A DNA stretch of 64,000 nucleotides, from NCBI GenBank assembly GCA_903857865.1, contig CAIOGO010000020.1:62001-126000 (forward strand), written 5' to 3'. A model generated the notes under the pieces. The model was not told where the DNA came from, ran no database searches, and worked only from the letters and a program-made list of their open reading frames with translations. Made by a program: the position numbers and the translations under genes. This document shows, one piece after another, positions 31,704-41,272 of the stretch. Each line of letters starts with the position of its first letter. The first letter of the stretch is position 1. Source of the stretch: an uncultured bacterium (GTDB lineage Bacteria > Bipolaricaulota > Bipolaricaulia > UBA7950 > UBA9294).

Positions 31704-34580
31704 GTGCCCGAGGTCCGCGTCTACCTGTTCGGATACCCGCGTGTGGAGAGCCGAGGCAATCCCGTGTCCATTCCGCGGCGCAAGGCCCTTGCCCTGCTCG
31801 CGTACCTCAGCGTCACGCAGTCTCACCACAGCCGCGACGTGCTCGCTTCCCTGTTGTGGCCGGAAGAAGAGAGCGCCAAGTCGTACGCGTTCCTGCGGAA
31901 TGCACTCTGGGTGCTGCATCAGACTCCCGTTGAACCTTGGGTCCTCGCGACACGGCACATGGTCGGCCTACGTGCCGACGAGGGTCTGTGGGTCGACGTC
32001 GCGGAGTTCCGACGTCTCTTGCAGACGTGCCGGCGCCACGCGCACCCCGACTTGGCGCTCAGCGCTCCGGACGTGGAGGCGCTACGCAGCGCCGTGGATC
32101 TCGCCCGCGATGGTTTCCTCGCGGGATTCACCGCCGACGACAGCCGCACATTCGAGGAGTGGCAGTTCAGCGAGTCCGGCGTCCTCATGCAAGAGCAGGC
32201 GCTCGCCCTGGAGAAGCTGAGCGACCACTACGAGGCGGCAGGCGACGTGGATGCGGCCTTGCTCTACGCACAGCGCCGGCTCGCCGCACAGGCGCTCGAC
32301 GAGGTTGCCTACCGCAGAGTAATGCGCCTCCTCGCGAGGAGGGGAGATCGAGCCGCGGCTCTCCGCGCGTTCGAAGACTGCGTTCGGGTACTCGATGTGG
32401 AGCTCTCCCTCTCTCCCTCGGAGGAGACGCGCGCGTTGGCGGAGGCCATCCGCTCGCGCCCTTTCACGGCCGCCGCGCCGAGGACGGCCCCGCGCCGCAG
32501 CTTTCCTTCGTACCGCCTGCCTCTGGTGGGTCGCGAGAATGACGTCGCTCGCATCCTCTCCCTCCTGGACCAAGACGAGTGCCGACTCCTCACGCTCACC
32601 GGGACGGGAGGCTCCGGCAAGACGCGCCTCGCCGTGGAGATCGCCGAGCAGGCCACCGACTTCACGGACGGAGCTGTGTTCGTCTCGCTCGTCGACATCG
32701 AGTCGCCCGCGCTGGTGCCGGCAGCGATCCTCGAAGCCCTCACGGAGACGGTCGAACCCACCGAGCCCACGGCCTCCGGCGGAGCACCCGGGCGGGCCCT
32801 CGAACTCGCCGACCACCTGTCGGACCGCGATCTCCTCGTTGTGTTGGACAACGCCGAGCATCTGGCGCGTGACGTGAGCTGGCTGGCGGACCTCGTGAAC
32901 AACACGGAGCGTCCGTGCTTCCTCGTTACGTCTCGGCAAGAGTTGGGCGTGCCGGGGGAGTGGGTCCACCCCGTCGAGGGTCTGGAGTGTCCCGGCGCCG
33001 AGTCGAAGTCCCCTCCGGTGGAGTTCCCCGCAGTGCAGCTCTTTCTACAGGCCGCGCGGCGCGCCGACGCGCGCTTCACCCCATCTCCCGTAGACCTCAC
33101 GGCCGTCGCGTCGATCTCCCGGCTTCTTCAAGGGAACCCCCTCGGGATAGAGCTCGCCGCTTCCTGGGCGAGGGCCATGCCGTGTGCCGACATTGCGACC
33201 GAGATCACGAGAAGCGTGGACTTCCTCAAGACCGAGCGGAAGCTCGCTCCGAGGCGCCATCGCAGCTTGCGCGCTGCGTTCCAGGGATCCTGGGACTTGC
33301 TCGATCGCGCCGGGAGGGGCGCGTTCCGCGCGCTGTCCGTGTTCCGTGGCGGCTTCACCGCCGACAGCGCGCTTCACGTCTGCGGAGCCACCCTGCCAGT
33401 CCTGGCCGCGCTGGTGAGCAAGTCGTTGATCGAGCGAACCCCCGCCGGGCGGTATGAGATGCTCGAAGTCGTGCGCGAGTACGCCAACGAACGGTTGCGC
33501 GCGCTCCCGGAAGAGACCGCCGACATCCAGGACAAGCACGCCGACTACTTCCTTGCCCTTCTCGCGAGTCAGGAGAGTCGACTCAAGCGCTCCGGGCAGG
33601 GGGAGGCCCTCATCCTCCTCGCGACCGACGAGGCGAACTTGTACGCCGCGTGGCGACGAGCCGCCAGTCAAGGCGCGACGGAGGAATTGGCGCGCGGCGC
33701 GATGGGACTCTTCCTCTTCTGCGACATGACGACGCGTTTCGCCCAAGGTGCCAGTCTCTTCCGATTGGCCGCCGATGCCGCCGCAGGCGCTCCCCGGAAA
33801 GAAGGACGGGCGCGGCTCGCGACCTTCCGTGGCCTCGAGGCCTGGTTCACCGCGTTCGCCGACCCCGCCGAGGCGGCCGAACGATTCCAGGAGAGCATAG
33901 ATGTCGCAGCCAAGCTTGATCTCAACAGCGACCTGGCCTTCGTTCGCGTCCTCATTGCGTTCGCAGGGAATCGGCGTGCCCCGTCCACGCCGCGGGCGAA
34001 CGTCGAGGATGCGCTTCGCTTCTTCGAGGAGCGCGAACTCGCCTGGGAGACTGCCACGGCCTGCGATGCGCTGGCCCTGATTCAGGTGACGCCTGCTGCG
34101 GCTCTTGCCTTGGTCGAGCGGAGCATCGCGATGCGCGAGACCCTCGGCGACCTTTGGGGCGTTGCGCTGGGACGCTTCTCGAGAGCTGTCATACTCGCAG
34201 AGATGGGTGAATTCGAGCAGGCTCGCGCGGAACTTCAGCTCAGCGCCGAGCTCCGTGAGAACCTCGAACTTGACCCGCACGGCCTCTGCGGCTGCTATCT
34301 CGAGATGGGCGCGGTCGAAAGCAAGCTCGGCCACCTCGAGGAGAGCGCACAGGACTTCGAGAAGGCGCTCGAAATCGCTGCACGCATCCGCAGCCCATTC
34401 GTCGAGGGCAAGGCTCACGAGGGACTTGCCCGGCTCGAGTTCGAGCGCGGCCGTTCGAGCAGTGCGCGCCAGCATGTTGACCGCGCGGTCGAGTGCTACG
34501 AGGCGGCACACCGCGTGGACGACGCGCTCCGAGTGCGTCAACTCATTTCCGAGACGCCGCGTCGGCGAAAGACAGGTTGA
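31704..34580 (+). CDS. AfsR/SARP-type transcriptional regulator (BTAD, NB-ARC-like ATPase, TPR)
   Basis: 958 residues from GTG 31704, placed six bases after AGCGAGG; GTG 31698 is in the same frame but too close to that site. The order is: a DNA-binding and BTAD bacterial transcription-activation region (about 1-260); a STAND-type NTPase with P-loop GTGGSGKT near 299 and Walker B LLVVLDNAEH; the winged-helix part of NB-ARC; then helical TPR repeats to the end. These proteins are signal-integrating switches. The target is unknown; the adjacent downstream dehydrogenase is a candidate. Confidence 0.9.
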   Translation: MPEVRVYLFGYPRVESRGNPVSIPRRKALALLAYLSVTQSHHSRDVLASLLWPEEESAKSYAFLRNALWVLHQTPVEPWVLATRHMVGLRADEGLWVDVAEFRRLLQTCRRHAHPDLALSAPDVEALRSAVDLARDGFLAGFTADDSRTFEEWQFSESGVLMQEQALALEKLSDHYEAAGDVDAALLYAQRRLAAQALDEVAYRRVMRLLARRGDRAAALRAFEDCVRVLDVELSLSPSEETRALAEAIRSRPFTAAAPRTAPRRSFPSYRLPLVGRENDVARILSLLDQDECRLLTLTGTGGSGKTRLAVEIAEQATDFTDGAVFVSLVDIESPALVPAAILEALTETVEPTEPTASGGAPGRALELADHLSDRDLLVVLDNAEHLARDVSWLADLVNNTERPCFLVTSRQELGVPGEWVHPVEGLECPGAESKSPPVEFPAVQLFLQAARRADARFTPSPVDLTAVASISRLLQGNPLGIELAASWARAMPCADIATEITRSVDFLKTERKLAPRRHRSLRAAFQGSWDLLDRAGRGAFRALSVFRGGFTADSALHVCGATLPVLAALVSKSLIERTPAGRYEMLEVVREYANERLRALPEETADIQDKHADYFLALLASQESRLKRSGQGEALILLATDEANLYAAWRRAASQGATEELARGAMGLFLFCDMTTRFAQGASLFRLAADAAAGAPRKEGRARLATFRGLEAWFTAFADPAEAAERFQESIDVAAKLDLNSDLAFVRVLIAFAGNRRAPSTPRANVEDALRFFEERELAWETATACDALALIQVTPAAALALVERSIAMRETLGDLWGVALGRFSRAVILAEMGEFEQARAELQLSAELRENLELDPHGLCGCYLEMGAVESKLGHLEESAQDFEKALEIAARIRSPFVEGKAHEGLARLEFERGRSSSARQHVDRAVECYEAAHRVDDALRVRQLISETPRRRKTG

Positions 34581-34634
34581 AACGCCGCTCGTCGATCGCG
34601 TACGGTTTTGACTCTACACTGAGGGAGGCAACGC

Positions 34635-35834
34635 ATGAATGTCGTCATCCTGGGTGCCGGACGAGTCGGGAGCGCCATGGCGATCGATCTGGCAAAGGAC
34701 AAGCGCTTCCACGTCCTCGTCGCCGACCGAGACGAACGCAGCCTCGAGGCTCTTCGCACCGGCTATGGGATTCCCGGCGAGCGAATCGACGTCTCGCTCG
34801 AAAGCTCCGTTCGCCGTGTCGTCGCGAAGGCGGATTTCGTCATCAGTGCCGTGCCCGGGTTCCTCGGATTCCGAACGCTGGAGGCCATCCTCGAAAGCGG
34901 CAAGAACGTCGTCGACATCGCCTTCTTTCCCGAGGATCCGTTCGCACTCGACGAGCTTGCGCGCGCGAAGAAGGTCACGGCACTCGTCGACTGCGGCGTC
35001 GCCCCCGGCATGAGCAACCTCCTCGTCGGTCACATCGCCGCGGGGCTCCAACGCACGGATCGTGTGCGAATCTACGTTGGCGGACTCCCGTCCGTCAGGC
35101 AGTGGCCGTACGAGTACAAGGCCGGCTTCTCGCCGATCGACGTCATCGAGGAATACACGCGCCCAGCGCGCTTCGTCCGCGGCGGCAAGGTCGAGGTGTG
35201 CCCGGCGCTGTCTGAGCTCGAGCTCATCGACTTCCCCGATCTCGGCACGCTCGAGGCGTTCGTCACCGACGGCCTGCGGACCCTCGCGCACACGATCGAC
35301 GCGCCGGACATGATTGAGAAGACGATGCGCTACCCGGGCCACGCCGAGCGGATGCACATGCTCCGCGAGACGGGTTTCTTCTCCGAGACTCCTATCGACA
35401 TCGACGGCGTGAGCGTGCGCCCGATCGACGTTGCCACGAGGCTCCTCTTCCCGATGTGGCAGATGGGAGAAGGCGACGAGGACATCACGATCATGCGCAT
35501 CGTCGTCGAGGGACTAGGTCCCAAGGGACTAGGTCCCAACGGACCAGGTCCCGACGGCCTCGGGCTGAAGGGAGGCGTGCGAACGACGTACGACCTCGTC
35601 GATCGGTACGACCGCGCAACCGGAACCACGGCCATGGCACGAACCACCGGCTACACGGCGACCACGGCCGTTCGGATGCTGGCCGCCGGGCTGTTCAGCG
35701 AGCCGGGCGTCATCCCGCCGGAGCGGCTCGGACGGGACGCCGCGTGCACGGAGTTCATTCTGTCTGGACTCCGCGAGCGAGGCATCGTGTATCGCAAGTC
35801 GGTGGAGCCGCTGGAAGTCGCCGCGTCCGCGTAG
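34635..35834 (+). CDS. Saccharopine dehydrogenase-like oxidoreductase
   Basis: 399 residues with GAGGGAGG upstream. The Rossmann start MNVVILGAGRVGSAMAIDLAKD, GKNVVDIAFFPEDP and DCGVAPGMSNLLVG are typical of Lys9/LYSDH-like NAD(P)-dependent enzymes of amino-acid metabolism. Residues about 293-312 are an inserted Gly-Pro-rich repeat encoded by 15-bp DNA repeats, absent from the usual fold. A TACACT -10 box lies 14 bases before the ATG. The exact substrate is unknown. Confidence 0.88.
   Translation: MNVVILGAGRVGSAMAIDLAKDKRFHVLVADRDERSLEALRTGYGIPGERIDVSLESSVRRVVAKADFVISAVPGFLGFRTLEAILESGKNVVDIAFFPEDPFALDELARAKKVTALVDCGVAPGMSNLLVGHIAAGLQRTDRVRIYVGGLPSVRQWPYEYKAGFSPIDVIEEYTRPARFVRGGKVEVCPALSELELIDFPDLGTLEAFVTDGLRTLAHTIDAPDMIEKTMRYPGHAERMHMLRETGFFSETPIDIDGVSVRPIDVATRLLFPMWQMGEGDEDITIMRIVVEGLGPKGLGPNGPGPDGLGLKGGVRTTYDLVDRYDRATGTTAMARTTGYTATTAVRMLAAGLFSEPGVIPPERLGRDAACTEFILSGLRERGIVYRKSVEPLEVAASA
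35511..35570 (+). repeat. 15-bp minisatellite inside the saccharopine dehydrogenase-like gene
   Basis: Four units, the first two nearly identical (GGACTAGGTCCCAAG and GGACTAGGTCCCAAC), the third and fourth diverged. Each intact unit contains the short palindrome GGACTAGGTCC. The period keeps the frame and gives pentapeptides of the type GLGPK. Confidence 0.85.
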
Positions 35835-35877
35835 GCTCTCGCACCGGCCTGAGCCAAGGAGACCCGCGGAGCAACCC

Positions 35878-37077
35878 TTGCCGTCTCCAGCCGCTCCAGC
35901 GATGATCTCCGGCATGCCAACCTCGAGTCCCAAGCGACAATGGACCCGCACGGGACTTCTCTTCGTCGGGCACGCGGTGAACGATGGGTTCGGCGGCTTC
36001 CTTGCCCCTCTCCTGCCCATCCTGATCTCTCGTCTCGATCTCTCGCTCGCCCTTGCAGGCCTGTTGGGCACCATCCGCATCGTGACCAACTCGGCGCTCC
36101 AGCCGAGTCTCGGCCACTTGATCGACCGCAAGCAACGCCCGAGCCTGGTGGTCGTCGGCCCTCTCCTCACCGTCGCTGCGATGTGTCTCGTCGGCCGCGC
36201 AGGGAGCTACGGTTGGCTCGTCGTTCTCCTGCTTGTCGCGGGGATTGGGACGTCCTTGTTCCATCCGGCCGCCGCATCCCTCGTCACGGCTGGGAAGCCG
36301 GCGCGCGCCGGGTTCATGATGGCTTTCTTCTCGTCTGGAGGGACACTCGGAGCCGCCCTCGCACCTCTCGTCATCGTTGCGTTCGCCACGGCCTTCTCGC
36401 TCGAGCGCACCCCGTGGCTCATCCTTCCCGGCTTCGCCCTCATCGCAGCCTTCGCCATTCCGCTGCGTCGCTACGTCGCCCCGCGCTCCGGACACACGCC
36501 GTGCCAGGAGACCCCAGCAGCTCTCCCGCGCCGGTTCTTCGTCCTCTGGGGCGCCATCGTCCTCGCTTCGATGACCACAACGGCGTTCTCGAGCTTCCTC
36601 GCCGTCCTCGTGGCCGAGCGAGGCGGCAGCGCGTGGGTCGGCGGCGCGGCGATCAGCGCATTCCTAATTGCCGGCGCGGTGATCGAGTTCCTCGCGGGCA
36701 ACCTGTCCGATCGGTACGGCCGCAAGGGCATCATGCTCGGCTCACTCGCACTGGCGACGCCGTTCCTGCTCGCGTTTCTCCGCGGCTCCTCCACTCTCCT
36801 CCTGCCGTTTGCGGCGCTCGCCGGCGCGTTCACTCTCGCCTCCACTCCCGTCGGAATCGTCGCCGCGCACGAGTGCGTCCCTGGGCGGACGGGACTCGTG
36901 TCGGGGCTGGTGATGGGACTGGCCTGGGGTGTGGGCGGCGTCGCGCTTACACCCATCGGCTGGCTCGCCGATCGCTACGGCCTCGTTTCCGTGATGAGCT
37001 TCGTCGCTTTCCTCCCCCTCGCGGCGTCGATCCTTCTCCTCTTCTACCGAGAACCCGCACGACAGGCTTCCGGATGA
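35878..37077 (+). CDS. MFS transporter, fosmidomycin-resistance (Fsr)-like
   Basis: 399 residues with 11-12 membrane spans. GHAVNDGFGGFLAPLLPILI at the first span and LSDRYGRKGIMLGS in the mid-loop are typical of Fsr-like exporters. I kept the TTG at 35878 (GGAG upstream), though ATG 35902 or 35914 would lose nothing conserved. It is 43 bases after the dehydrogenase gene. The substrate cannot be read from sequence. Confidence 0.88.
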   Translation: MPSPAAPAMISGMPTSSPKRQWTRTGLLFVGHAVNDGFGGFLAPLLPILISRLDLSLALAGLLGTIRIVTNSALQPSLGHLIDRKQRPSLVVVGPLLTVAAMCLVGRAGSYGWLVVLLLVAGIGTSLFHPAAASLVTAGKPARAGFMMAFFSSGGTLGAALAPLVIVAFATAFSLERTPWLILPGFALIAAFAIPLRRYVAPRSGHTPCQETPAALPRRFFVLWGAIVLASMTTTAFSSFLAVLVAERGGSAWVGGAAISAFLIAGAVIEFLAGNLSDRYGRKGIMLGSLALATPFLLAFLRGSSTLLLPFAALAGAFTLASTPVGIVAAHECVPGRTGLVSGLVMGLAWGVGGVALTPIGWLADRYGLVSVMSFVAFLPLAASILLLFYREPARQASG

Positions 37078-37087
37078 TGGCGTCCTA

Positions 37088-37105
37088 GCCGCGGCGCGCC
37101 GCGGC
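37088..37105. repeat. 18-bp GC palindrome after the MFS gene
   Basis: GCCGCGGCGCGCCGCGGC is self-complementary and includes a direct repeat of GCGGCGCGCC with the next bases. It may contribute to termination; there is no T-run. Confidence 0.35.
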
Positions 37106-37188
37106 GCGCCCGGTCCAGACTCGACTGCCCCTCGCGCGCGCCCCGGGCCCCCCCTGCGTTCGGAAGCGAGCATGGTGTAGAGTGAGCC

Positions 37189-37587
37189 ATGCTTCCTCGG
37201 TTCCGCAAGAGACTCTCGACGTGGGTCCTGTCGGCCAGAGTGAAGACCCACGCGTTGTTCCTAGCCGCGCGCGATCCGCGTGTGCCGCGTGCCGCCAAGG
37301 TTCTCGCAGCTCTCGTGGCCGCGTACGCGCTTAGTCCGATCGACCTCATCCCCGATTTCATCCCCGTACTCGGGCTCCTCGACGACTTCATCCTGGTGCC
37401 CCTCGGGTGCGCGTTGGTCGTTCGCCTCATCCCCGGCCCGGTCTGGCAGGAGTGCCTCGCAACGGCGCGGAGGAACCTCGATGCGCGTCTACCGAGGAGT
37501 CGGGCAGCCGCCGCGGTCATCGTCATCGCATGGGTCGTCGCCGCAGGGCTCCTCGGACTCCTCACCTTCCGCAGCCTCCGCCGCTAG
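37189..37587 (+). CDS. DUF1232 (YkvA-like) membrane protein
   Basis: 132 residues. The diagnostic core [22 protein letters not shown] is at about 46-67, and a hydrophobic C-terminal span follows. Function unknown. A TAGAGT box at 37178-37183 ends five bases before the ATG, so the mRNA could be leaderless. The stop overlaps the stop of the convergent gene (CTAG). Confidence 0.88.
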   Translation: MLPRFRKRLSTWVLSARVKTHALFLAARDPRVPRAAKVLAALVAAYALSPIDLIPDFIPVLGLLDDFILVPLGCALVVRLIPGPVWQECLATARRNLDARLPRSRAAAAVIVIAWVVAAGLLGLLTFRSLRR

Positions 37588-38294
37588 CCTTCCTGCGGGA
37601 CAGGCGGCGAGTCTGTCTCCACCGCAAGACGCCGTTCGACGGCGACAAGGCGCGTGAGGTAGACGGCGAGGATGAGAGCGAAGTGGCACATGATGGACGG
37701 CAACGCGCCGCTCGTCGTCGGCACGAACCACGTCGTCACCAGCGACGGCACGATGAACGCCACCGATCCCGTGCGGAGATGGGAGAAGAGCTGCCGCGCG
37801 TTCGAGTCCGACGCAGCCTTCGCACCGTACGCCGAGAACCCGACCATGCCCAAGAGTCCGATCCAGTAGAAGCCGGAGTAGACCATGGATCGCGGTATCG
37901 TGTGCGAGTACCGGGCGAACACGGTCGAGCAGACGGATGCGGACACGAATCCCGGGTCGGCGGCAATCCACAGGACGATGCCGAGCGCCGCCGCGAACAT
38001 CGCGTACGCTGCCCCGGAAACGACCCTCGACCGAGGTGTGAACAGCCTGGCCGCTAGGAGGATGCCGGCTGGCGGCAGCCACGTCACGACGATGAACGCA
38101 AGTCGCGGAAGGAATCCGTACACGGGATTGGCAGAGCAGATCAGCACCTCAGTGATCTGGTAGCCGGCGAGCAGGAGGAGGATTGCACCCGTGATGCGCA
38201 CGATGTCCTTCCGCCCCGGCCCCGACAACGCCCACACCGCCACGGCGACCTCGAACAGCGCGGTCGCCACCCCCAGTATCGGCGAGTACTGCAT
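37584..38294 (-). CDS. Multi-span membrane protein of unknown function
   Basis: 236 residues from ATG 38294, with AAGGAGGGATC directly upstream. About seven hydrophobic segments can be counted, so it resembles a stand-alone seven-helix sensory module, but no kinase, cyclase or other output domain is attached. A TATACT at 38326-38321 (minus strand) lies upstream without a good -35. Confidence 0.7.
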   Translation of the reverse strand: MQYSPILGVATALFEVAVAVWALSGPGRKDIVRITGAILLLLAGYQITEVLICSANPVYGFLPRLAFIVVTWLPPAGILLAARLFTPRSRVVSGAAYAMFAAALGIVLWIAADPGFVSASVCSTVFARYSHTIPRSMVYSGFYWIGLLGMVGFSAYGAKAASDSNARQLFSHLRTGSVAFIVPSLVTTWFVPTTSGALPSIMCHFALILAVYLTRLVAVERRLAVETDSPPVPQEG

Positions 38295-38805
38295 GATCCC
38301 TCCTTGCGTTCTGGCCGCAGAGTATACGATCCGCTTCACGCAATGCCACGCCAGCCGCCGGGTGCTGAGCGCCCCGCACCCGGCGCCCCACGTCTCCTGA
38401 CCTGAGCGCTCAGCTTGTGCGAGCGAGCCGGAATGCGCGTGACTTGGCAGACGATGAACTGCGAGAAGGCCCTTCGCGACGGGATCAACGTGGCAACGCG
38501 GCAGCTGCCGACGAAGGGCGAAGACGAGACGATCAGAGACGCCGTGTCTCGGGGCGGGTTCTGTTCTCTGGGTTCAAGTCACAGACCCCAAGCCCGCGAC
38601 TTCACGTTGAGGGGTGGAGAGACCGCCTGTCAAGAGGCTGCCGGGGGATGGGCTTCTTCGTCTCCGATCTCACGACGGCACATGGCCGGACCGTGTAAGG
38701 AAACGTCAAAAGTCAAGACCCAACAGCCCCGCGAAGCGCGTCCGCTGTACTGCGAGGTAGCCTGCTCGCTCCCTACCCGCGAACAAAGGACCAAGTCCCG
38801 GCCCC
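38295..38805. other. Gene-free stretch with one dispersed repeat motif
   Basis: About 510 bases. A long plus-strand frame from 38415 has no ribosome site and runs antisense into the next gene, so I do not call it. AGTCAAGACC (38711-38720) with a following CCCCGCG is a weak copy of the motif repeated through the accessory region. Confidence 0.45.
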
Positions 38806-39618
38806 TTACGTCTTGGGATAGTCGCTCACGTGCCGGACGACGAGCTCGCGCGGGGAGTCCGCGGCTCGCTGCACCAGGAGCCGCACCTCCTCCCCGAGCG
38901 CATGCTTACGGATCGCGGCCTGCATCTCGGGTAGGGTGCGGACTTCTTGACCATCGACAGCGAGGAGCCGTTCTCCGCCGCGCACGCCGGCGCGCGCCAG
39001 CTCACTCTCCGGCTTGGGAACTTGGAGGACCAAGCCGGGCAATGACGTTTCCGCGGCGGCCGCCTCCCGCCAAGCAGCTACCAGGGTCTGCGTTCCCAAC
39101 GCAACACACCCACAGGCACCGAGCCCGCACATGGGGCAGATGCACGAGCAATGAAGAGCGACCTGGGCCAGCTCCCAGGCCACAACGGTGGGCAGGAGGC
39201 GATTGATCGTCAGGGCCGCGTCGGCATAGGCCTTCAAGTGCTTGGGCGCGATCTCTCGAAGTGGCGGCTCATACAACCGTAGCGCCATCTCGTACAGCAT
39301 CGCGTAGCTTATCGCGCCGTGGTTGAATGCAACGGAGATTTGACGCAGAGCACTCGACACCGTGGAGGGCGAACTGAACGCGAAGCTGGCGGTGGGTGTG
39401 CCGCCGCCCGGCTCGGAGCCGAGGCTCTTGATGTAGGCCGCGAGTCGGTCTCGCTGCGACTGGACCATTGGCACGAAGCGCTCGACGGTTACCATGGCGT
39501 CGGGGTATCCGCGGGCCGCTTGTTGCTCACGCTCCAGCCTTACCTCGAGTTCGGTCTCGAAGGCGATGACCTCCGTTACCGCACGGCGCAATGCCTGTCG
39601 CCTCAGATCTACCGCCAT
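38806..39618 (-). CDS. Ferritin-like helical domain / cysteine cluster / PDZ fusion
   Basis: 270 residues from ATG 39618, with GGGAGG upstream. Residues 1-165 are helical with acidic and His positions resembling a four-helix ferritin-like or DUF2383-type bundle. Residues about 165-182 carry seven Cys in a row of short spacings (HCSCICPMCGLGACGC). Residues about 190-268 form a PDZ domain (LPGLVLQVPKPESELARAG, VRGGERLLAVDGQEV). There is no signal peptide or membrane span, so the PDZ would be cytoplasmic. I do not know this architecture; the domain assignments are by eye. Confidence 0.6.
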   Translation of the reverse strand: MAVDLRRQALRRAVTEVIAFETELEVRLEREQQAARGYPDAMVTVERFVPMVQSQRDRLAAYIKSLGSEPGGGTPTASFAFSSPSTVSSALRQISVAFNHGAISYAMLYEMALRLYEPPLREIAPKHLKAYADAALTINRLLPTVVAWELAQVALHCSCICPMCGLGACGCVALGTQTLVAAWREAAAAETSLPGLVLQVPKPESELARAGVRGGERLLAVDGQEVRTLPEMQAAIRKHALGEEVRLLVQRAADSPRELVVRHVSDYPKT

Positions 39619-40479
39619 GTCGAATCCTCCCTTCGTCCGTCTGTCCAACGATGATTAGTGTGCAGGTTCGCTACATAGCGCACCGACGTCCGCCAGCCTA
39701 CAAGGGCCTTCCCGCCCTTCTTCTCCTCCTGTTGTGGCGCTGCGCAGTGAAACGCAGAGCCTGGCGCGAGCCTACAGCCATGCGTTCGTTGGCAGCAAGC
39801 GCGTGGCTGCGGAAGGGGAAGCCTCTGAACTCCCCCAGATGAACTGGCCCGCGGGGCCAAAGGACTCACCGCGGATGCATCGCTCCCAGACACGCCCAAC
39901 CGACCGGAACAGGGCTTCGCACGGTGGCCAAACGGGATGCGTGATCGCAAGACCTGCCCCCGGCGCCCCATGACCCTGCGCCCCGCTACTCAAAGCATCG
40001 CGCGAACTTGGATGCGACAGTCTGCTCGCCCTGACCGACTCCGAGAAAGGCGAGGAACGCGCATCGTGGTTTGGGATGGATGGGACCGTCCGCTTCACGC
40101 CCCTGTGACGTTGGCTGCTTGAGACTTCTGCGACGCCCGAGGAGATCAACATGAAGGCGCCCTCGCGGAGGAAGCGCTAGCCAACGGAGCCACCCCATCA
40201 TGACCACCGCGATCCGCTAGAAGCTCGTGCTGGATTGCAAGACCGAACCCCGACGCCGGCGAATGTCGCACACAAGGTGCGACGCTACATCGAACCTTGC
40301 GGCGACGCGCGATCCGTGGTCCGAGATCCCTGTAGCGTCGGAGCTTGCCTCCGACGGTCGCCCCTGCGGTCTTCGGGGGAGGGCCAGCGGCCCGTCGCAC
40401 ACAGGGTGCGACGCTACAACGTTTCACAACCACCGCGCGTGACGTCGACGTGGTCCCGCCAACGGACCGCGAACTCGGC
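39619..40479. other. 860-bp non-coding stretch with REP-like elements
   Basis: No convincing gene. It contains copies of the GCAAGACC motif near 39945-39954 and 40236-40244, a pair of 24-bp repeats and a palindromic TGTAGCGTCGGAG element. This marks the left edge of the toxin-antitoxin-rich region. Confidence 0.5.
40266..40418. repeat. 24-bp direct repeats flanking an inverted TGTAGCGTCGGAG element
   Basis: TCGCACACAAGGTGCGACGC continues into TACA at 40266-40289 and recurs with one mismatch at 40395-40418. Between them, TGTAGCGTC (40331-40339) is the reverse complement of the GACGCTACA ends, and GTCGGAG/CTCCGAC forms a small hairpin. Confidence 0.75.
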
Positions 40480-40785
40480 TCACGCACTCAGGTATCGCTT
40501 GAGGTCGCGGTAGAAGTTCTCGTGCCCGCCGAGTGCAAGAAGGGTGACCGTCTTCGCTGGCGCATCGGGCCAATACGCGAGAAGGTAGATCTGATCCGCA
40601 AGCCTGAACTTGTGAACGAACACGCCACGCAGGTCGCCCACCTTCTCCTCGCCAAGCGAGGGATCCTGGCAGATGGCGCGGACCTGCTGGTCCACTTCGG
40701 CTCGTAGGACGGACGGAAGTCTCTTCTTGATGCGATCGAAATGGTGGACGGAGACGGGGGTATAGGGCACGAGCGCTAGCCCCAC
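40480..40785 (-). CDS. RelE/ParE-superfamily toxin
   Basis: 101 residues from GTG 40785. FDRIKKRLPSVLRAEVDQQV, GVFVHKFRLADQIYLLAYW and LLALGGHENFYRDLKRYL fit the RelE fold; the C-terminal HENFYR is like RelE-type mRNA interferases of the YafQ group. Ten-base overlap with the antitoxin gene. Confidence 0.85.
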   Translation of the reverse strand: MGLALVPYTPVSVHHFDRIKKRLPSVLRAEVDQQVRAICQDPSLGEEKVGDLRGVFVHKFRLADQIYLLAYWPDAPAKTVTLLALGGHENFYRDLKRYLSA

Positions 40786-40997
40786 TCGTACGGCACGACG
40801 TCGCCATCCTTCATCTGTTCGAGAGCCTCGAGGATGTCTGCTCGGAATTGCGGATGAAGTTCGCTGTATTGGCGGACGTAGTTCTCAATCGCGAGTTGGA
40901 TGACGTTGCTCGTCGTGCGGCGCTCCGCCTTCGCGATCTCTTCAATCTGCTCGCGTAGCTCCTGCGACACCTTGGCGGATACTGTCGATGTGGGCAT
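40776..40997 (-). CDS. Ribbon-helix-helix antitoxin
   Basis: 73 residues from ATG 40997 (six further codons upstream are in frame). TSTVSAKVSQELREQIEEIAKAERRTTSNVIQLAIENYV is a typical RHH DNA-binding dimerisation region; the acidic C-terminus would neutralise the toxin. It precedes the toxin and should autorepress. Confidence 0.88.
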   Translation of the reverse strand: MPTSTVSAKVSQELREQIEEIAKAERRTTSNVIQLAIENYVRQYSELHPQFRADILEALEQMKDGDVVPYEWG

Positions 40998-41086
40998 AAC
41001 GGCCCACTCTAGCATGGATCGTCTACTTCGTCCACTTTGTCATCCGATGTGCTGCAGTGCAAAACCGAGCCCCGGCATCGCCGCTC

Positions 41087-41272
41087 TTAGGGGTGGGGCA
41101 CGGCTAGCGACCGACAGATCTTCTTGGCCAGGATGTCGGGGATCTCGTTGTCGCGGGGAACGGCCTCCACGTAGCCGGTCCGCGGGTTCTCCCACAGCGA
41201 ATGGGATGCCCCCTCGCGCTTGAAGATACAGCCGTGGCGTCGCAAATGCTGAAGCAGAGCCTGACGCTTCAT
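41087..41272 (-). CDS. hicA: HicA mRNA-interferase toxin
   Basis: 61 residues, a dsRNA-binding-like fold. The catalytic His is in GASHSLW near residue 23. The order is hicB then hicA, with an ATGA overlap at 41269-41272. Confidence 0.9.
   Translation of the reverse strand: MKRQALLQHLRRHGCIFKREGASHSLWENPRTGYVEAVPRDNEIPDILAKKICRSLAVPHP

Noticed and set aside
38415-39206. A 263-codon plus-strand frame
   Set aside because: No ribosome site; the second half is antisense to the ferritin-like/PDZ gene and the first half has no protein-like pattern.
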